Part shown: piece after piece, positions 1 through 9,403 of the stretch
Numbering within the stretch: position 1 is the first letter of the stretch
Layout of the letters: each line of letters begins with the position of its first letter
Source: Daejeonella oryzae DSM 19973
GTDB taxonomy: Bacteria; Bacteroidota; Bacteroidia; Sphingobacteriales; Sphingobacteriaceae
NCBI RefSeq assembly: GCF_000422945.1
Contig: NZ_AUHA01000008.1
Coordinates: 1-64,000 of the forward strand
Reading direction: 5' to 3'
DNA length: 64,000 nucleotides
The notes under the pieces: generated by a model
Seen by the model: only the letters and a program-made list of their open reading frames with translations
Database searches by the model: none
What the model was told of the DNA's origin: nothing
Position numbers and translations under genes: made by a program

Positions 1-144
1 ATTTTTGATCCTTCCTAATTATTTGTGAAAATAATCAGAGGGCTTTCAAACTCCCAAATCTGCACTGTCATATACACAACAACCGATTTTTTAACCTCCA
101 CCAAACTCTCTGAGAACATCCCGCTATCTCTCGATTGCGGAGTG

Positions 145-175
145 CAAAGGTAACAGAATCCAACAACTTACCAAA
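145..175 (-). promoter_or_regulatory. Leftward Bacteroidota-type promoter, possibly of an rRNA or other stable RNA operon
   Basis: On the minus strand TTTG (172-175) is followed after exactly 19 bases by TACCTTTG (145-152), a perfect match to the sigma-ABfr consensus TTTG-N19-TAnnTTTG. The initial transcribed bases GCACTCCGC resemble those after the second leftward -7 box at 313-320 (GCAACCCGC). Strong tandem promoters with a GC-rich start and a long untranslated leader suggest a stable RNA operon beyond position 1; that target is inference. Confidence 0.6.
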
Positions 176-312
176 ACTTATTTTATTAAAAATAAGTGAC
201 GTTTGTATGTTTAACATAACCGGTTTCAAATAAAGCATAACACCTCATCCTCAACCACTCTGCTACCCCAAATCCTCAATGTACCATCCGCATTTACTTC
301 CTTTGCGGGTTG

Positions 313-320
313 CAAAAGTA
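313..320 (-). promoter_or_regulatory. Second leftward -7 element (upstream promoter)
   Basis: TACTTTTG on the minus strand fits TAnnTTTG and is followed by GCAACCCGC, similar to the start region of the promoter at 145-175. No good TTTG lies 19-20 bases upstream, so this is weaker than its neighbour. It could be the distal promoter of a tandem pair. Confidence 0.35.
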
Positions 321-570
321 GAAAGAATTAGAATGATATTCGGACTTAATATTTAAATAAATCATAAATATCCAGAAGATGCTGATTACCAGTGAAAAAT
401 AATAAAGAGGTTAAGATATATGTTAAAGATTGTTAAAAAATTGAATATAAAGAGGCTGACTGGCATACATTAGAGGATTATTAGCGTATTGTTAAATACT
501 ATAGTATATCCTTATATATATGCATACCGATGTAAGTATATATAAAATGTAAGGATCACCCTTAAATATA

Positions 571-601
571 ATTGACTTTTTATCAAATTAACTTACCTTT
601 G
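571..601 (+). promoter_or_regulatory. bamD promoter
   Basis: ATTG (571-574), 19 bases, then TACCTTTG (594-601) matches the Bacteroidota promoter consensus. The expected start of transcription is at or next to the bamD ATG at 606, so the messenger would be leaderless or nearly so. The ATG is supported independently because it gives a correct lipoprotein signal peptide. Confidence 0.7.
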
Positions 602-605
602 CAGA

Positions 606-1496
606 ATGTTTAAAAACAAGCGTTTATTAGCTGTAAGCATATCCTTATTATTAATAGTATCTATAGCAGGTTGTAAAAGCAATTTTGAGAAGATCAGAGC
701 CAGTACTGATATTGCGAAAAAATATCAGGAAGCTGTTATTCTTTATAATAAAAAAAGTTATAGCAAGGCTTTAATTCTATTTGATGATCTGGTACAAAGA
801 TATAGAGGAAGAACAGAAGCTGAGGATTTATATTATTATTATGCCTATACCAATTATAATTTAAAAGATTATACAACTGCACGTTATCATTTTAAGACGT
901 TTTCTGATACTTATCCAAATAGTCCGAAGGCAGAGGAATGCCGATATATGGCTGCCTATTGTTATTATTTGGAATCGCCAATTTATTCGCTTGACCAGGA
1001 AAATACAATCAAAGCCATTGAATCATTGCAATTATTCATCAACTTATATCCAAAAAGTGAGCGGGTAGCAGAAGCAAGCAAACTAATAGATAATCTAAGA
1101 AGTAAATTAGAAACTAAATCTTATGCAAATGCAAAGTTATTTTTGGATATTGGAGATTACAGATCTGCTGTAATTGCTTTCAGAAATTCAATGCGAGATT
1201 TTCCGGATACGAAATATGCAGAAGAAATGGAATTTTTAACTATTAAAGCACAATATTTATACGCTAAAAATAGTATTGAATACAAGCAGGAAGAACGTTA
1301 TAATGAGGCAATTGCTTTATATAATGAATTTTCAGAAAATTACCCTTCCAGCAAGTATTTAAAAGAAGCTCAATCCTTAAAAAAGGATTCGGATAAATCA
1401 ATCGTGGAGGTTAGGAAATTATTAGCTACCAGCCTGCCGAAAGTAAAAGAACAAGAAGTAAAAGAAGAAGAAATTAAAAATAGTCCTAATGAGTAA
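606..1496 (+). CDS. bamD: Outer membrane assembly lipoprotein BamD
   Basis: Periplasmic lipoprotein of the BAM complex, which inserts beta-barrel proteins in the outer membrane. The N-terminus is a lipoprotein signal with lipobox SIAGC and acylated Cys23. The rest is helical TPR-like repeats rich in Tyr and Ala, including the LFDDLVQRYRGRTEAE and FKTFSDTYPNSPKAEE type repeats typical of BamD/YfiO. At 296 residues it is longer than E. coli BamD (about 245), with a Lys/Glu-rich tail. It overlaps the omega gene by 8 bases and heads a rightward operon through DUF4835. The start is fixed by the signal peptide and the promoter just upstream. Confidence 0.9.
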   Translation: MFKNKRLLAVSISLLLIVSIAGCKSNFEKIRASTDIAKKYQEAVILYNKKSYSKALILFDDLVQRYRGRTEAEDLYYYYAYTNYNLKDYTTARYHFKTFSDTYPNSPKAEECRYMAAYCYYLESPIYSLDQENTIKAIESLQLFINLYPKSERVAEASKLIDNLRSKLETKSYANAKLFLDIGDYRSAVIAFRNSMRDFPDTKYAEEMEFLTIKAQYLYAKNSIEYKQEERYNEAIALYNEFSENYPSSKYLKEAQSLKKDSDKSIVEVRKLLATSLPKVKEQEVKEEEIKNSPNE

Positions 1497-1815
1497 CAGT
1501 AAAAGTGTTCTAGCCAACAGTACAGTAACACGTGACGTACGCGAGTTTGATATAAAAACTGACAATATTTACGAATCAATTGTAATTATTTCTAAAAGGG
1601 CTAATCAAATTGCCAATAATCTGAAAGAAGAATTGCATGGTAAACTTGCAGAGTTTGCTTCATCCAATGACAACCTTGAAGAGATTTTCGAAAATCGTGA
1701 ACAGATCGAAATTTCGAAGCATTATGAGCGTATGCCTAAGCCGTCATTAATTGCGATTGATGAATTTTTGAATGATAAGGTATACTATAGAAATCCTGCT
1801 AAAGAGCAAAACTAA
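1489..1815 (+). CDS. rpoZ: RNA polymerase omega/Rpb6-family subunit
   Basis: Small RNA polymerase subunit that stabilises beta-prime. The segment around residues 26-41 (NIYESIVIISKRANQI) is the conserved omega/Rpb6 core seen in Bacteroidota. The 108-residue length fits the Bacteroidota form, which diverges from E. coli RpoZ. The gene starts inside the end of bamD and is followed 23 bases later by coaBC, so all are probably one transcript. In many Bacteroidota this gene sits between bamD and coaBC, which supports the assignment. Confidence 0.85.
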   Translation: MSNSKSVLANSTVTRDVREFDIKTDNIYESIVIISKRANQIANNLKEELHGKLAEFASSNDNLEEIFENREQIEISKHYERMPKPSLIAIDEFLNDKVYYRNPAKEQN

Positions 1816-1838
1816 TTTGTTTTATATTTGAGCAGTAT

Positions 1839-3035
1839 ATGCTTAAAGATAAAAAAATTTTACTTGGCGTTTGTGGCAGTATAGCCGCTTACAAAGCCGC
1901 TTTTTTAACCAGGCTACTTGTTAAAACTGGCGCAAACGTCAAGATTATTATGACCCCTGATGCGGTGAATTTCATAACGCCGCTAACTTTATCCACTCTT
2001 TCAAAAAATCCTGTCTTAATATCTTATTTCGATCCCGAAACAGGAGAATGGAATAATCATGTTGATCTGGCCCTTTGGGCGGATGTGTTTTTGATCGCTC
2101 CGGCAAGTGCCAATACCATTGCAAAAATGGCAAATGGATTGTGTGATAATTTATTGTCAGCAATTTACTTATCTGCCAAATGCCCCGTATTTATAGCTCC
2201 TGCTATGGATCTGGATATGTGGAAACACGGCAGTACCCGGCAAAACATCCAAAAGCTAGCAACTTATGGAAATTCCGTGATAAACCCCGGAGATGGGGAG
2301 CTTGCCAGTGGGTTAACCGGAGAAGGCAGAATGGCCGAACCTGAAGATATTATTAACTTACTGCTTTCCCATTTTAATCAGAAACTTCCTCTTCAGGGTA
2401 AAAAATGTATAGTTACTGCAGGTCCTACTTATGAGGCAATAGACCCGGTACGATTCATTGGGAATCATTCATCAGGAAAAATGGGGTTTGCAATTGCTGA
2501 TGAACTTGCCCGCCTGGGTGCAAACGTAAGGCTGATTACCGGACCAACCTCATTAAAATCAAACAATAATATTAACCGGATAGATGTAGTTTCTTGTGAT
2601 GATATGCTGAAAGAAGTGGATCGGTATTTCCATGAAAGCGATGTTACCGTTATGAGCGCAGCTGTTGCGGATTATAAACCTTTAAAAAAATCTTCTCAAA
2701 AAATCAAAAAAAACGACGCTCTGTTCAATTTGGAATTAGTTAAAACAACAGATATACTCGCACATATTGGTCAGAAAAAATCAGCTGAACAAATTCTGGT
2801 TGGATTTGCTTTAGAAACAGATCACGAGGTTGAAAATGCGGTTACGAAATTAAAAAGGAAAAATCTGGATTTTATAGTCTTAAACTCTCTGCAGGATGAA
2901 GGTGCCGGGTTTAAAGGCGACTGTAATAAAATCACAATCATTGATCAGTATTTAAACACACAAGCTTTCCCGTTAAAACCAAAAGCGGAAGTAGCTAAAG
3001 ATATCTGCCAGAAAATTATAGATTTAATTATATGA
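1839..3035 (+). CDS. coaBC: Bifunctional phosphopantothenoylcysteine decarboxylase / phosphopantothenate-cysteine ligase
   Basis: Catalyses two steps of coenzyme A synthesis: CTP-dependent coupling of phosphopantothenate to cysteine (CoaB) and FMN-dependent decarboxylation (CoaC). Residues 1-180 are the CoaC flavoprotein, with His74 in NHVDLALW, PASANT at 88-93 and PAMDLDMW at 121-128. Residues from about 188 are CoaB, with TAGPTYEAIDPVRF and SAAVADYKP. The length of 398 is normal. The CoaC motif usually written ACGDxGxGRM reads ASGLTGEGRM here, so the usual catalytic Cys position appears to be Ser157. It overlaps the next gene by 4 bases. Confidence 0.93.
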   Translation: MLKDKKILLGVCGSIAAYKAAFLTRLLVKTGANVKIIMTPDAVNFITPLTLSTLSKNPVLISYFDPETGEWNNHVDLALWADVFLIAPASANTIAKMANGLCDNLLSAIYLSAKCPVFIAPAMDLDMWKHGSTRQNIQKLATYGNSVINPGDGELASGLTGEGRMAEPEDIINLLLSHFNQKLPLQGKKCIVTAGPTYEAIDPVRFIGNHSSGKMGFAIADELARLGANVRLITGPTSLKSNNNINRIDVVSCDDMLKEVDRYFHESDVTVMSAAVADYKPLKKSSQKIKKNDALFNLELVKTTDILAHIGQKKSAEQILVGFALETDHEVENAVTKLKRKNLDFIVLNSLQDEGAGFKGDCNKITIIDQYLNTQAFPLKPKAEVAKDICQKIIDLII

Positions 3036-3934
3036 GAAGAAATTTTCTACTACTGGCTATATTACTATTTGCGTTACCGGTTTTTTCTCAGGATTTGAAT
3101 GCCCGCGTACAAGTTTTAGCACCACAACTATCCAATAGCAACAAAAGAGTATTTGATATTTTGGAAACAAGTATCCGCGATTTTTTAAATTCCAGAAGGT
3201 GGTCGACTGATGTACTACAGTCTCAGGAGCGTATTGATTGTAATTTCGTCATCACCATCAATGACTGGGATGGTTCAAACAGCTTTAAAGCAGAAGCGCA
3301 GATTCAATCAAGCAGACCTATTTACGGAACCACCTACAACAGTACAATTTTAAACATTTCCGATAAAGACTTTAATTTCAATTACACAGAAGGCCAGCCG
3401 CTTGATTATACTGATCAGAATTATATATCAAACCTAACTTCTCTTTTGGCCTATTACGCATACGTCATTACCGGATTAGATAATGATACATTCTCAAAAA
3501 TGGGGGGAACGCCTTACTACAACAAAGCACAATCCATTGTAAATTTTGCACAAAATGCGCCTAATGCAGGATGGAAAGCTTTTGAAGGTTTAAGAAACAG
3601 ATATTGGTTAACAGAAAATCTGCTAAACAAAACATACAATCCAATACGAGAAGCACTCTATGAGTTTCATCTCAATGGATTGGATGTAATGGCCGACAAT
3701 CAGTCAAAAGGAAGAAAAAATATTTATTCCCTGCTTCCGCAACTTCAAAAAATTGATAAGCAAAAACAGGGAGCTATGCTTCCTCAGCTATTTTTCACCG
3801 CTAAGTATGATGAATTTGTAAATGTTTTAATCAATGCCGCTCCACAGGATAAAATTAAGGCCTACAACATTTTAAGTGAAATTGATCCGGCCAATACGTC
3901 CAAATATGAAGCTTTGAAAAAAGCTCAGCAATAA
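3032..3934 (+). CDS. DUF4835 family secreted protein
   Basis: Function unknown. A Sec signal peptide occupies residues 1-20 (hydrophobic LLLAILLFALPVFS, cleavage near SQ), so the product is exported, probably to the periplasm. The 300-residue mature sequence is rich in Asn and Gln and matches what is known of DUF4835, a Bacteroidota-specific family almost always found between coaBC and recN. The start ATG overlaps the coaBC stop in an ATGA arrangement, implying translational coupling. The context with bamD suggests an envelope role, which is inference. Confidence 0.8.
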   Translation: MRRNFLLLAILLFALPVFSQDLNARVQVLAPQLSNSNKRVFDILETSIRDFLNSRRWSTDVLQSQERIDCNFVITINDWDGSNSFKAEAQIQSSRPIYGTTYNSTILNISDKDFNFNYTEGQPLDYTDQNYISNLTSLLAYYAYVITGLDNDTFSKMGGTPYYNKAQSIVNFAQNAPNAGWKAFEGLRNRYWLTENLLNKTYNPIREALYEFHLNGLDVMADNQSKGRKNIYSLLPQLQKIDKQKQGAMLPQLFFTAKYDEFVNVLINAAPQDKIKAYNILSEIDPANTSKYEALKKAQQ

Positions 3935-3994
3935 ACAGGATTATTAAAAGGCCTGAAATCAAAATCAGTATTTTTACCGAAATCTTTAATAAAC

Positions 3995-5656
3995 ATGCTC
4001 CATCGACTGGTAATTCGAAATTATACGCTTATTGATAATCTGGATATTTCATTCTCAAAAGATCTTAATATCATGACCGGTGAAACCGGTGCTGGTAAAT
4101 CCATCATTCTAGGAGCTTTGTCCTTAATATTGGGTCAGCGTGCAGAAAGCAAATACTTTTTTAATCAGCAGAAAAAATGTATTATCGAAGGAATTTTCCA
4201 GGTAAATGAATTGAATCTGGGTGATTTCTTTTCAGAAAATGATCTGGATTATGAGACCGAAACAGTTTTGAGAAGGGAAATCTCTGCAGACGGAAAATCA
4301 AGAGCTTTTATAAATGATACTCCCGTTAATCTGACTGTTTTAAAGCAAATGGGCGAAAAGCTCATTGATATTCATTCACAGCATGCAACTATTGAAATTA
4401 ACAGCGAAGCCTTTCAGCTATCTGTTGTGGATATTGTTGCAGGTCACTCAGATTTATTAAAAACTTATCAGGACAGTTATAAATTCCACAAAAAAACTAT
4501 TGCAAAACTTAATGATCTTATATCAGAGGGTGAAAGATCAAGGGCAGATCAGAATTACTTTCAGTTTCAGTTTGACGAGCTGGAAAACGCCAAACTTGAA
4601 GCCGGAGAACAATTGCAATTAGAAACAGAATTGAATGCATTAACTCATGCAGAAGAAATAAAGCGCAACCTGCTTAATGCTATTTACAGCATCAACGAGA
4701 GTGAGAACTCGGTTGTAGCTAAGTTATCAGAAGCTGTTCAAAATCTGCAGCAGGCAGAAAAATACAATCCCAAAATCTCAGAATTGTATGAAAGATTAAA
4801 AAGTACATTAATTGAAATTAAAGATATTAACTCTGAAACTGAAAGCATTGAACAGGAAACTCAATTTAATGATCTCAGATCATCAGAAATAAATGAGCGA
4901 TTAAATATTATTTATACGCTGCAAAAAAAGCATCGTTTGGAATCAGTTTCTGATTTACTAAAACTTCAGGAATCACTTTCCCAAAAACTGAATTCAATTA
5001 TTTCTGTAGATGAAACCATTGAGCGCTTAAAAGCGGAGAGTAAAAATCAATTTGATCAATTAGTAATACTGGCATCCAAATTAACTTTAAGCCGGAATAA
5101 GGTAATCCCCTTACTTGAAAAGCAGATTCAGCATACTTTGCAGGATGTTGGAATGCCCAACGCCGTTTTGAAAATCCAAAGTAATTTAGTTCATGAAGAT
5201 CAAATGACGAATGCTGGCAGGGATCAAATCCAATTCTTATTTACAGCAAATAAAGGCCAGTCGCCACTTCCTGTACAGAAAGTGGCATCCGGAGGTGAAT
5301 TATCCCGATTGATGCTGAGTATAAAATCATTAATTGCAAGGCATACTGCTTTGCCTACCATTATTTTTGATGAGATTGATACAGGGATCTCGGGCGAAGT
5401 TGCTCTTAAAGTTGGCAATATAATGGAACAGCTATCAGAAAATATGCAGGTTATTGCCATCACGCATTTGCCTCAGATCGCCAGTAGAGGCAAATCTCAT
5501 TACCGGGTTTATAAAGACGAGCAGCAAGATCGCACGCTAAGTAATATTACTATTCTTAATGAAGAAGAGCGGACTTTGGAAATAGCCAAAATGCTTAGCG
5601 GCGAAAATCCTGGCGAATTTGCAATGCAAAATGCCAGAGAATTACTCAGCCAATAA
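3995..5656 (+). CDS. recN: DNA repair protein RecN
   Basis: SMC-like ATPase that helps repair double-strand breaks and maintain sister cohesion. Walker A is GETGAGKS at residues 29-36. The middle, about 150-380, is coiled coil rich in Glu, Leu and Lys. The C-terminal head has the ABC signature ASGGELSRLMLS, Walker B TIIFDEIDTGISGEVA and the ITHLPQIAS switch. The length of 553 is normal for RecN. It starts 60 bases after the DUF4835 gene and may be cotranscribed. Confidence 0.95.
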   Translation: MLHRLVIRNYTLIDNLDISFSKDLNIMTGETGAGKSIILGALSLILGQRAESKYFFNQQKKCIIEGIFQVNELNLGDFFSENDLDYETETVLRREISADGKSRAFINDTPVNLTVLKQMGEKLIDIHSQHATIEINSEAFQLSVVDIVAGHSDLLKTYQDSYKFHKKTIAKLNDLISEGERSRADQNYFQFQFDELENAKLEAGEQLQLETELNALTHAEEIKRNLLNAIYSINESENSVVAKLSEAVQNLQQAEKYNPKISELYERLKSTLIEIKDINSETESIEQETQFNDLRSSEINERLNIIYTLQKKHRLESVSDLLKLQESLSQKLNSIISVDETIERLKAESKNQFDQLVILASKLTLSRNKVIPLLEKQIQHTLQDVGMPNAVLKIQSNLVHEDQMTNAGRDQIQFLFTANKGQSPLPVQKVASGGELSRLMLSIKSLIARHTALPTIIFDEIDTGISGEVALKVGNIMEQLSENMQVIAITHLPQIASRGKSHYRVYKDEQQDRTLSNITILNEEERTLEIAKMLSGENPGEFAMQNARELLSQ

Positions 5657-5671
5657 AACTATGTAAATGAA

Positions 5672-5701
5672 GTTGTCTTTAAACCAATTTTAATAACTTT
5701 A
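5672..5701 (+). promoter_or_regulatory. Probable fabI promoter
   Basis: GTTG (5672-5675), 18 bases, then TAACTTTA (5694-5701) resembles the Bacteroidota consensus with one mismatch in the -7 box. It lies in the recN-fabI gap and would leave a leader of about 40 bases before the fabI ATG. Confidence 0.4.
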
Positions 5702-5745
5702 CAGCTTTTAAAATATAAAAATCAATCCAGTAAATACTAAATACT

Positions 5746-6558
5746 ATGGCTTATAACCTACTGAAAGGTAAAAAAGGAATTATTTTTGGGGCTCTTAATG
5801 AGCAATCTATAGCATGGAAAACCGCCCAGCATTGTTTCGAAGAAGGTGCAGAATTGGTATTAACAAACGCTCCGATTGCTCTTCGTATGGGCGAGATCAA
5901 TAAACTTGCTGAAGAATGTAATGCCCCGGTTATACCTGCAGATGTAACCAGCATGGATGACCTGGAGAACCTTTTTACTAAAGCCCAGGAACATTTTGGC
6001 GGTAAGATCGATTTCATTCTTCACTCCATTGGAATGAGTATCAATGTGCGTAAAGGCATTACTTACACCGAAAATAATTACGATTTTACCCATAAAGGTT
6101 TAGATATTTCTGCATTAAGCTTACACCGGGTTTTACAGGTGGCTATGAAACAGGATGCAATTAACGAATGGGGTTCTGTTGTAGCTCTTAGCTACATTGC
6201 AGCTCAGCGTGTATTTCCTGATTATAATGATATGGCTGATAATAAAGCACTTTTGGAAAGCATCGCCCGTAACTTCGGTTATCAGTACGGTGTTAAAAAT
6301 AAAGTCAGAATCAATACAGTTTCGCAATCTCCCACCAAAACTACTGCCGGATCAGGTGTTAAAGGTTTTGACGGATTTGTAAATTATGCCGAAAAAATGT
6401 CTCCCCTTGGGAATGCAGATGCGGATCAGTGCGCTGATTATTGCGTGACCTTATTTTCAGATCTCACCAAAATGGTAACCATGCAGAATTTATTCCATGA
6501 TGGCGGATTCTCCTACACCGGAGTAACTCAGGCCGTTATTGAGCAAATGGAGAAATAA
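5746..6558 (+). CDS. fabI: Enoyl-[acyl-carrier-protein] reductase FabI
   Basis: NADH-dependent reduction of enoyl-ACP, the last step of each fatty acid elongation cycle. It is an SDR-fold protein of 270 residues with the divergent FabI pattern Tyr160-x6-Lys167 (YNDMADNK) rather than the usual YxxxK. The N-terminus (LLKGKKGIIFGALNEQSIAW) is the FabI nucleotide-binding start, and the segment LHSIGMS is typical. It is probably monocistronic, with its own promoter and a strong hairpin after the stop. The Tyr-x6-Lys spacing points to a FabI of the triclosan-sensitive class. Confidence 0.93.
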   Translation: MAYNLLKGKKGIIFGALNEQSIAWKTAQHCFEEGAELVLTNAPIALRMGEINKLAEECNAPVIPADVTSMDDLENLFTKAQEHFGGKIDFILHSIGMSINVRKGITYTENNYDFTHKGLDISALSLHRVLQVAMKQDAINEWGSVVALSYIAAQRVFPDYNDMADNKALLESIARNFGYQYGVKNKVRINTVSQSPTKTTAGSGVKGFDGFVNYAEKMSPLGNADADQCADYCVTLFSDLTKMVTMQNLFHDGGFSYTGVTQAVIEQMEK

Positions 6559-6632
6559 AAATAAAGTTATTCAGATTTATACAGAATTTCTAAAACGATA
6601 AACAATCTGAAATAATCAAATAAAGAAAATAA

Positions 6633-6666
6633 AAAAACCCGCAATCCATATTGGATGCGGGTTTTT
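6633..6666. terminator. Bidirectional terminator between fabI and clpC
   Basis: A GC-rich stem (CCCGC with ATCCA, pairing with TGGAT and GCGGG, one bulged A) is flanked by an A-tract on the left and a T-tract on the right. It can stop both the rightward fabI and the leftward clpC transcripts, which converge here. Confidence 0.85.
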
Positions 6667-6685
6667 GCTTAACTAATTTTTATAA

Positions 6686-9217
6686 TTACTCTTCTTTCTT
6701 TTCTTCTTTTTTCTTCTTTCCACGAGATTTTCCAATGATGCGAATCTCTTCTTTCTCCTTGTCATAATCTACTTCCATTGTATCCCCAATGGTTAGTTCG
6801 CCTTTTAAAATCTCTTCAGCAATTGGATCTTCGAGATGCTTTTGAATTGCACGCTTAAGCGGACGGGCACCAAAATTAGCATCGTAACCTTTGTCTGCAA
6901 TAAATTCTTTAGCCGCGTCGGTCAGTTTTACTTCATAGCCCAATGCTTCAATTCTTTCAAAGAGCGATTTCAGTTCGATATCAATAATTTTGAAGATTTC
7001 TTCTTTTCCTAAAGAATTAAATACAATTACATCATCCACCCTATTTAAAAATTCAGGTGCAAAAGCACGTTTCAATGCATTTTCTATAACACCTCTTGAA
7101 TAAGAATCGGCTTGCGTAGATTTTGCAGATGTAGAAAATCCAACTCCCTGTCCAAAATCTTTCAACTGACGGGCACCGATATTGGAAGTCATGATTACAA
7201 TTGTATTTCTGAAATCGACCTTACGTCCCAAACTATCGGTAAGCTGACCTTCATCCAACACCTGCAATAAAATGTTAAAAACATCCGGATGAGCTTTTTC
7301 AATCTCATCTAATAAAATCACTGAGTAAGGCTTACGTCTCACTTTTTCAGTCAACTGTCCTCCTTCTTCGTAACCAACGTATCCCGGAGGCGCTCCTACT
7401 AATCTCGAAACAGCGAATTTTTCCATATACTCACTCATATCCACCTGGATTAAGGAGTCTTCGGTATCAAACATAAATCTTGCTAATTCTTTTGCAAGCT
7501 CAGTTTTACCAACACCTGTTGGACCAAGAAAAATAAACGATCCAATTGGTTTTTTCGGATCTTTTAGACCTGCTCTTGTTCTCTGAATAGCCTTAGTCAA
7601 TTTTCTAACGGCGTCTTCCTGACCAATTATACGGGTATTTATAGAGTCAAACATTCCAAGCAATTTCTGGCTGTCTGTTTGTCCTACTCTTTGAACCGGA
7701 ATACCGGTCATCATGGAAACCACTTCGGCTACATTATCTTCTGATACAGTATAGCGTTTGGTTTTTGTTTCTGCTTCCCATTCAGTTTTTGCTTTTTCAA
7801 GCTCTTCAAGCAAATGTTTTTCAGTGTCGCGAAGTTTTGCAGCTTCTTCATACTTCTGACTGCGAACTACCTTATTCTTTTCAACTTTAATTTCTTCGAT
7901 TTTTTGCTCAATTTCAATAATCTTTTCAGGAACATGAATATTTGTTAAATGCACCCTTGAACCCGATTCATCCAAGGCATCAATTGCCTTATCAGGAAGA
8001 AAACGATCAGTAATATATCTTGATGTTAAGCTTACACATGCATTGATGGCTTCATCTGTATACGTTACTCCATGATGTTCTTCGTATTTCTCTTTAATGC
8101 GGTTTAAAATTTCAATAGTTTCATCCGGAGTAGCGGGCTCTACCATTACTTTTTGAAAACGACGATCTAGAGCTCCATCTTTTTCTATATATTGACGATA
8201 TTCATCTAATGTTGTAGCTCCAACACATTGAATTTCTCCCCTGGCCAATGCCGGCTTAAACATATTTGAGGCATCCAATGAACCGGACGCACCGCCTGCA
8301 CCAACAATAGTGTGGATTTCATCAATAAACAAAATTACATCCGGTGATTTTTCAAGCTCATTCATCACCGCTTTCATACGCTCCTCGAACTGACCGCGAT
8401 ATTTTGTACCGGCAACCAATGAAGCCAAATCAAGAGTAACCACTCTTTTATTAAAAAGAACCCTTGAAACTTTGCGCTGAACTATTCTTAATGCCAAACC
8501 CTCTGCAATAGCAGATTTACCAACACCGGGTTCACCAATTAAAATTGGATTATTCTTTTTTCTTCTGGAAAGAATCTGAGAAACCCGTTCAATTTCTTTC
8601 TCTCGACCAACAATCGGGTCTAGTTTACCATCTTCGGCAGCACGGGTTAAATCACGGCCAAAATTATCCAGAACAGGAGTTTTAGATTTTATATCCGAAA
8701 CTTTTTTTGGCTGATTAAAGCTTTCCTCTTCTCTAAAATCATCATCTCCGGCTGGAGAACCTGGCGCTTCATCTCTGAAACTATCTTTATTACTTTCTAC
8801 TTCTGTTTTAAAAACATCATAGTTAATATTGTACTGCAACAATATTTGTGAGGCTATATTATCCTCATCGCGTAGTATTGAAAGAAGTAAATGTTCTGTA
8901 CCAATTACATCACTTTTAAAAATTTTTGCTTCTAAATATGTGATTTTTAAAACCTTTTCTGCCTGTTTGGTTAATGGAATATTACCCAGATTTACCGTTG
9001 TGCTTGAAGTTCCTTTAACGGCATCTTCTACAGATCTGCGCAAACGTGCGGTATCAACCCCAGAACTTTTAAGTATTTTTATGGCCATTCCATCTCCTTC
9101 ACGGATAAGTCCCAGCAACAAATGCTCGGTACCTATATAATCATGACCTAATCTTAAGGCTTCTTCCCTACTATATGAAATTACGTCTTTAACGCGTGGT
9201 GAAAATTTTGCTTCCAT
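6686..9217 (-). CDS. clpC: ATP-dependent Clp protease ATP-binding subunit ClpC
   Basis: Hsp100 unfoldase that feeds proteins to ClpP. Domains in order: double Clp-N repeat (1-145), D1 AAA+ module with Walker A GEPGVGKS at 228-235, an M/UVR-like helical segment (about 420-470), D2 module with GPTGVGKT, and a C-terminal D2-small domain. The 843 residues fit ClpC rather than ClpA or ClpB. The tail is very rich in Lys and Glu. It stands alone between a bidirectional terminator and a divergent ettA. A -7-like TAACTTTG lies upstream at 9288-9295. Confidence 0.95.
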   Translation of the reverse strand: MEAKFSPRVKDVISYSREEALRLGHDYIGTEHLLLGLIREGDGMAIKILKSSGVDTARLRRSVEDAVKGTSSTTVNLGNIPLTKQAEKVLKITYLEAKIFKSDVIGTEHLLLSILRDEDNIASQILLQYNINYDVFKTEVESNKDSFRDEAPGSPAGDDDFREEESFNQPKKVSDIKSKTPVLDNFGRDLTRAAEDGKLDPIVGREKEIERVSQILSRRKKNNPILIGEPGVGKSAIAEGLALRIVQRKVSRVLFNKRVVTLDLASLVAGTKYRGQFEERMKAVMNELEKSPDVILFIDEIHTIVGAGGASGSLDASNMFKPALARGEIQCVGATTLDEYRQYIEKDGALDRRFQKVMVEPATPDETIEILNRIKEKYEEHHGVTYTDEAINACVSLTSRYITDRFLPDKAIDALDESGSRVHLTNIHVPEKIIEIEQKIEEIKVEKNKVVRSQKYEEAAKLRDTEKHLLEELEKAKTEWEAETKTKRYTVSEDNVAEVVSMMTGIPVQRVGQTDSQKLLGMFDSINTRIIGQEDAVRKLTKAIQRTRAGLKDPKKPIGSFIFLGPTGVGKTELAKELARFMFDTEDSLIQVDMSEYMEKFAVSRLVGAPPGYVGYEEGGQLTEKVRRKPYSVILLDEIEKAHPDVFNILLQVLDEGQLTDSLGRKVDFRNTIVIMTSNIGARQLKDFGQGVGFSTSAKSTQADSYSRGVIENALKRAFAPEFLNRVDDVIVFNSLGKEEIFKIIDIELKSLFERIEALGYEVKLTDAAKEFIADKGYDANFGARPLKRAIQKHLEDPIAEEILKGELTIGDTMEVDYDKEKEEIRIIGKSRGKKKKEEKKEE

Positions 9218-9287
9218 TATATCCCTTTCTTGATGACAATTCTCTAAGCTATTAATAAATGATTTATATGCTTAGAGGTGAACGTAA

Positions 9288-9295
9288 CAAAGTTA
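9288..9295 (-). promoter_or_regulatory. -7 element upstream of clpC
   Basis: TAACTTTG on the minus strand is a perfect TAnnTTTG box about 70 bases upstream of the clpC ATG. No clear TTTG was found at the expected distance, so the full promoter is uncertain. No heat-shock element of the CIRCE type was seen. Confidence 0.35.
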
Positions 9296-9403
9296 TCAAC
9301 AATTACGCCATTTAGTTTATAATGGTTTCCCAGCATTTTTCAGGAAACAAAGTTGACAGCCGTTTGACTAATTTACCGATATTTGCGCATCAAAATATAA
9401 CAT

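Larger units (their letters stand above)
1..605. other. Intergenic region with divergent promoters, no gene
   Basis: No convincing open reading frame is present. The stretch reads as regulatory DNA: two candidate leftward -7 elements (about 145-152 and 313-320) and the rightward bamD promoter (571-601). The leftward transcripts would leave the window, so their gene is not visible. The segment from about 340 to 600 is very AT-rich and I see no further structure in it. Confidence 0.6.

Noticed and set aside
265-295. tRNA-like segment on the minus strand (GTAGCAGAGTGGTTGAGG)
   Set aside because: It resembles a D-arm of tRNA-Ser/Leu, but no acceptor, anticodon or T-arm can be folded around it.
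5751-6017. Minus-strand open reading frame of 88 codons inside fabI
   Set aside because: It is wholly antisense to a clear enzyme gene, has no domain and is explained by codon bias of fabI.
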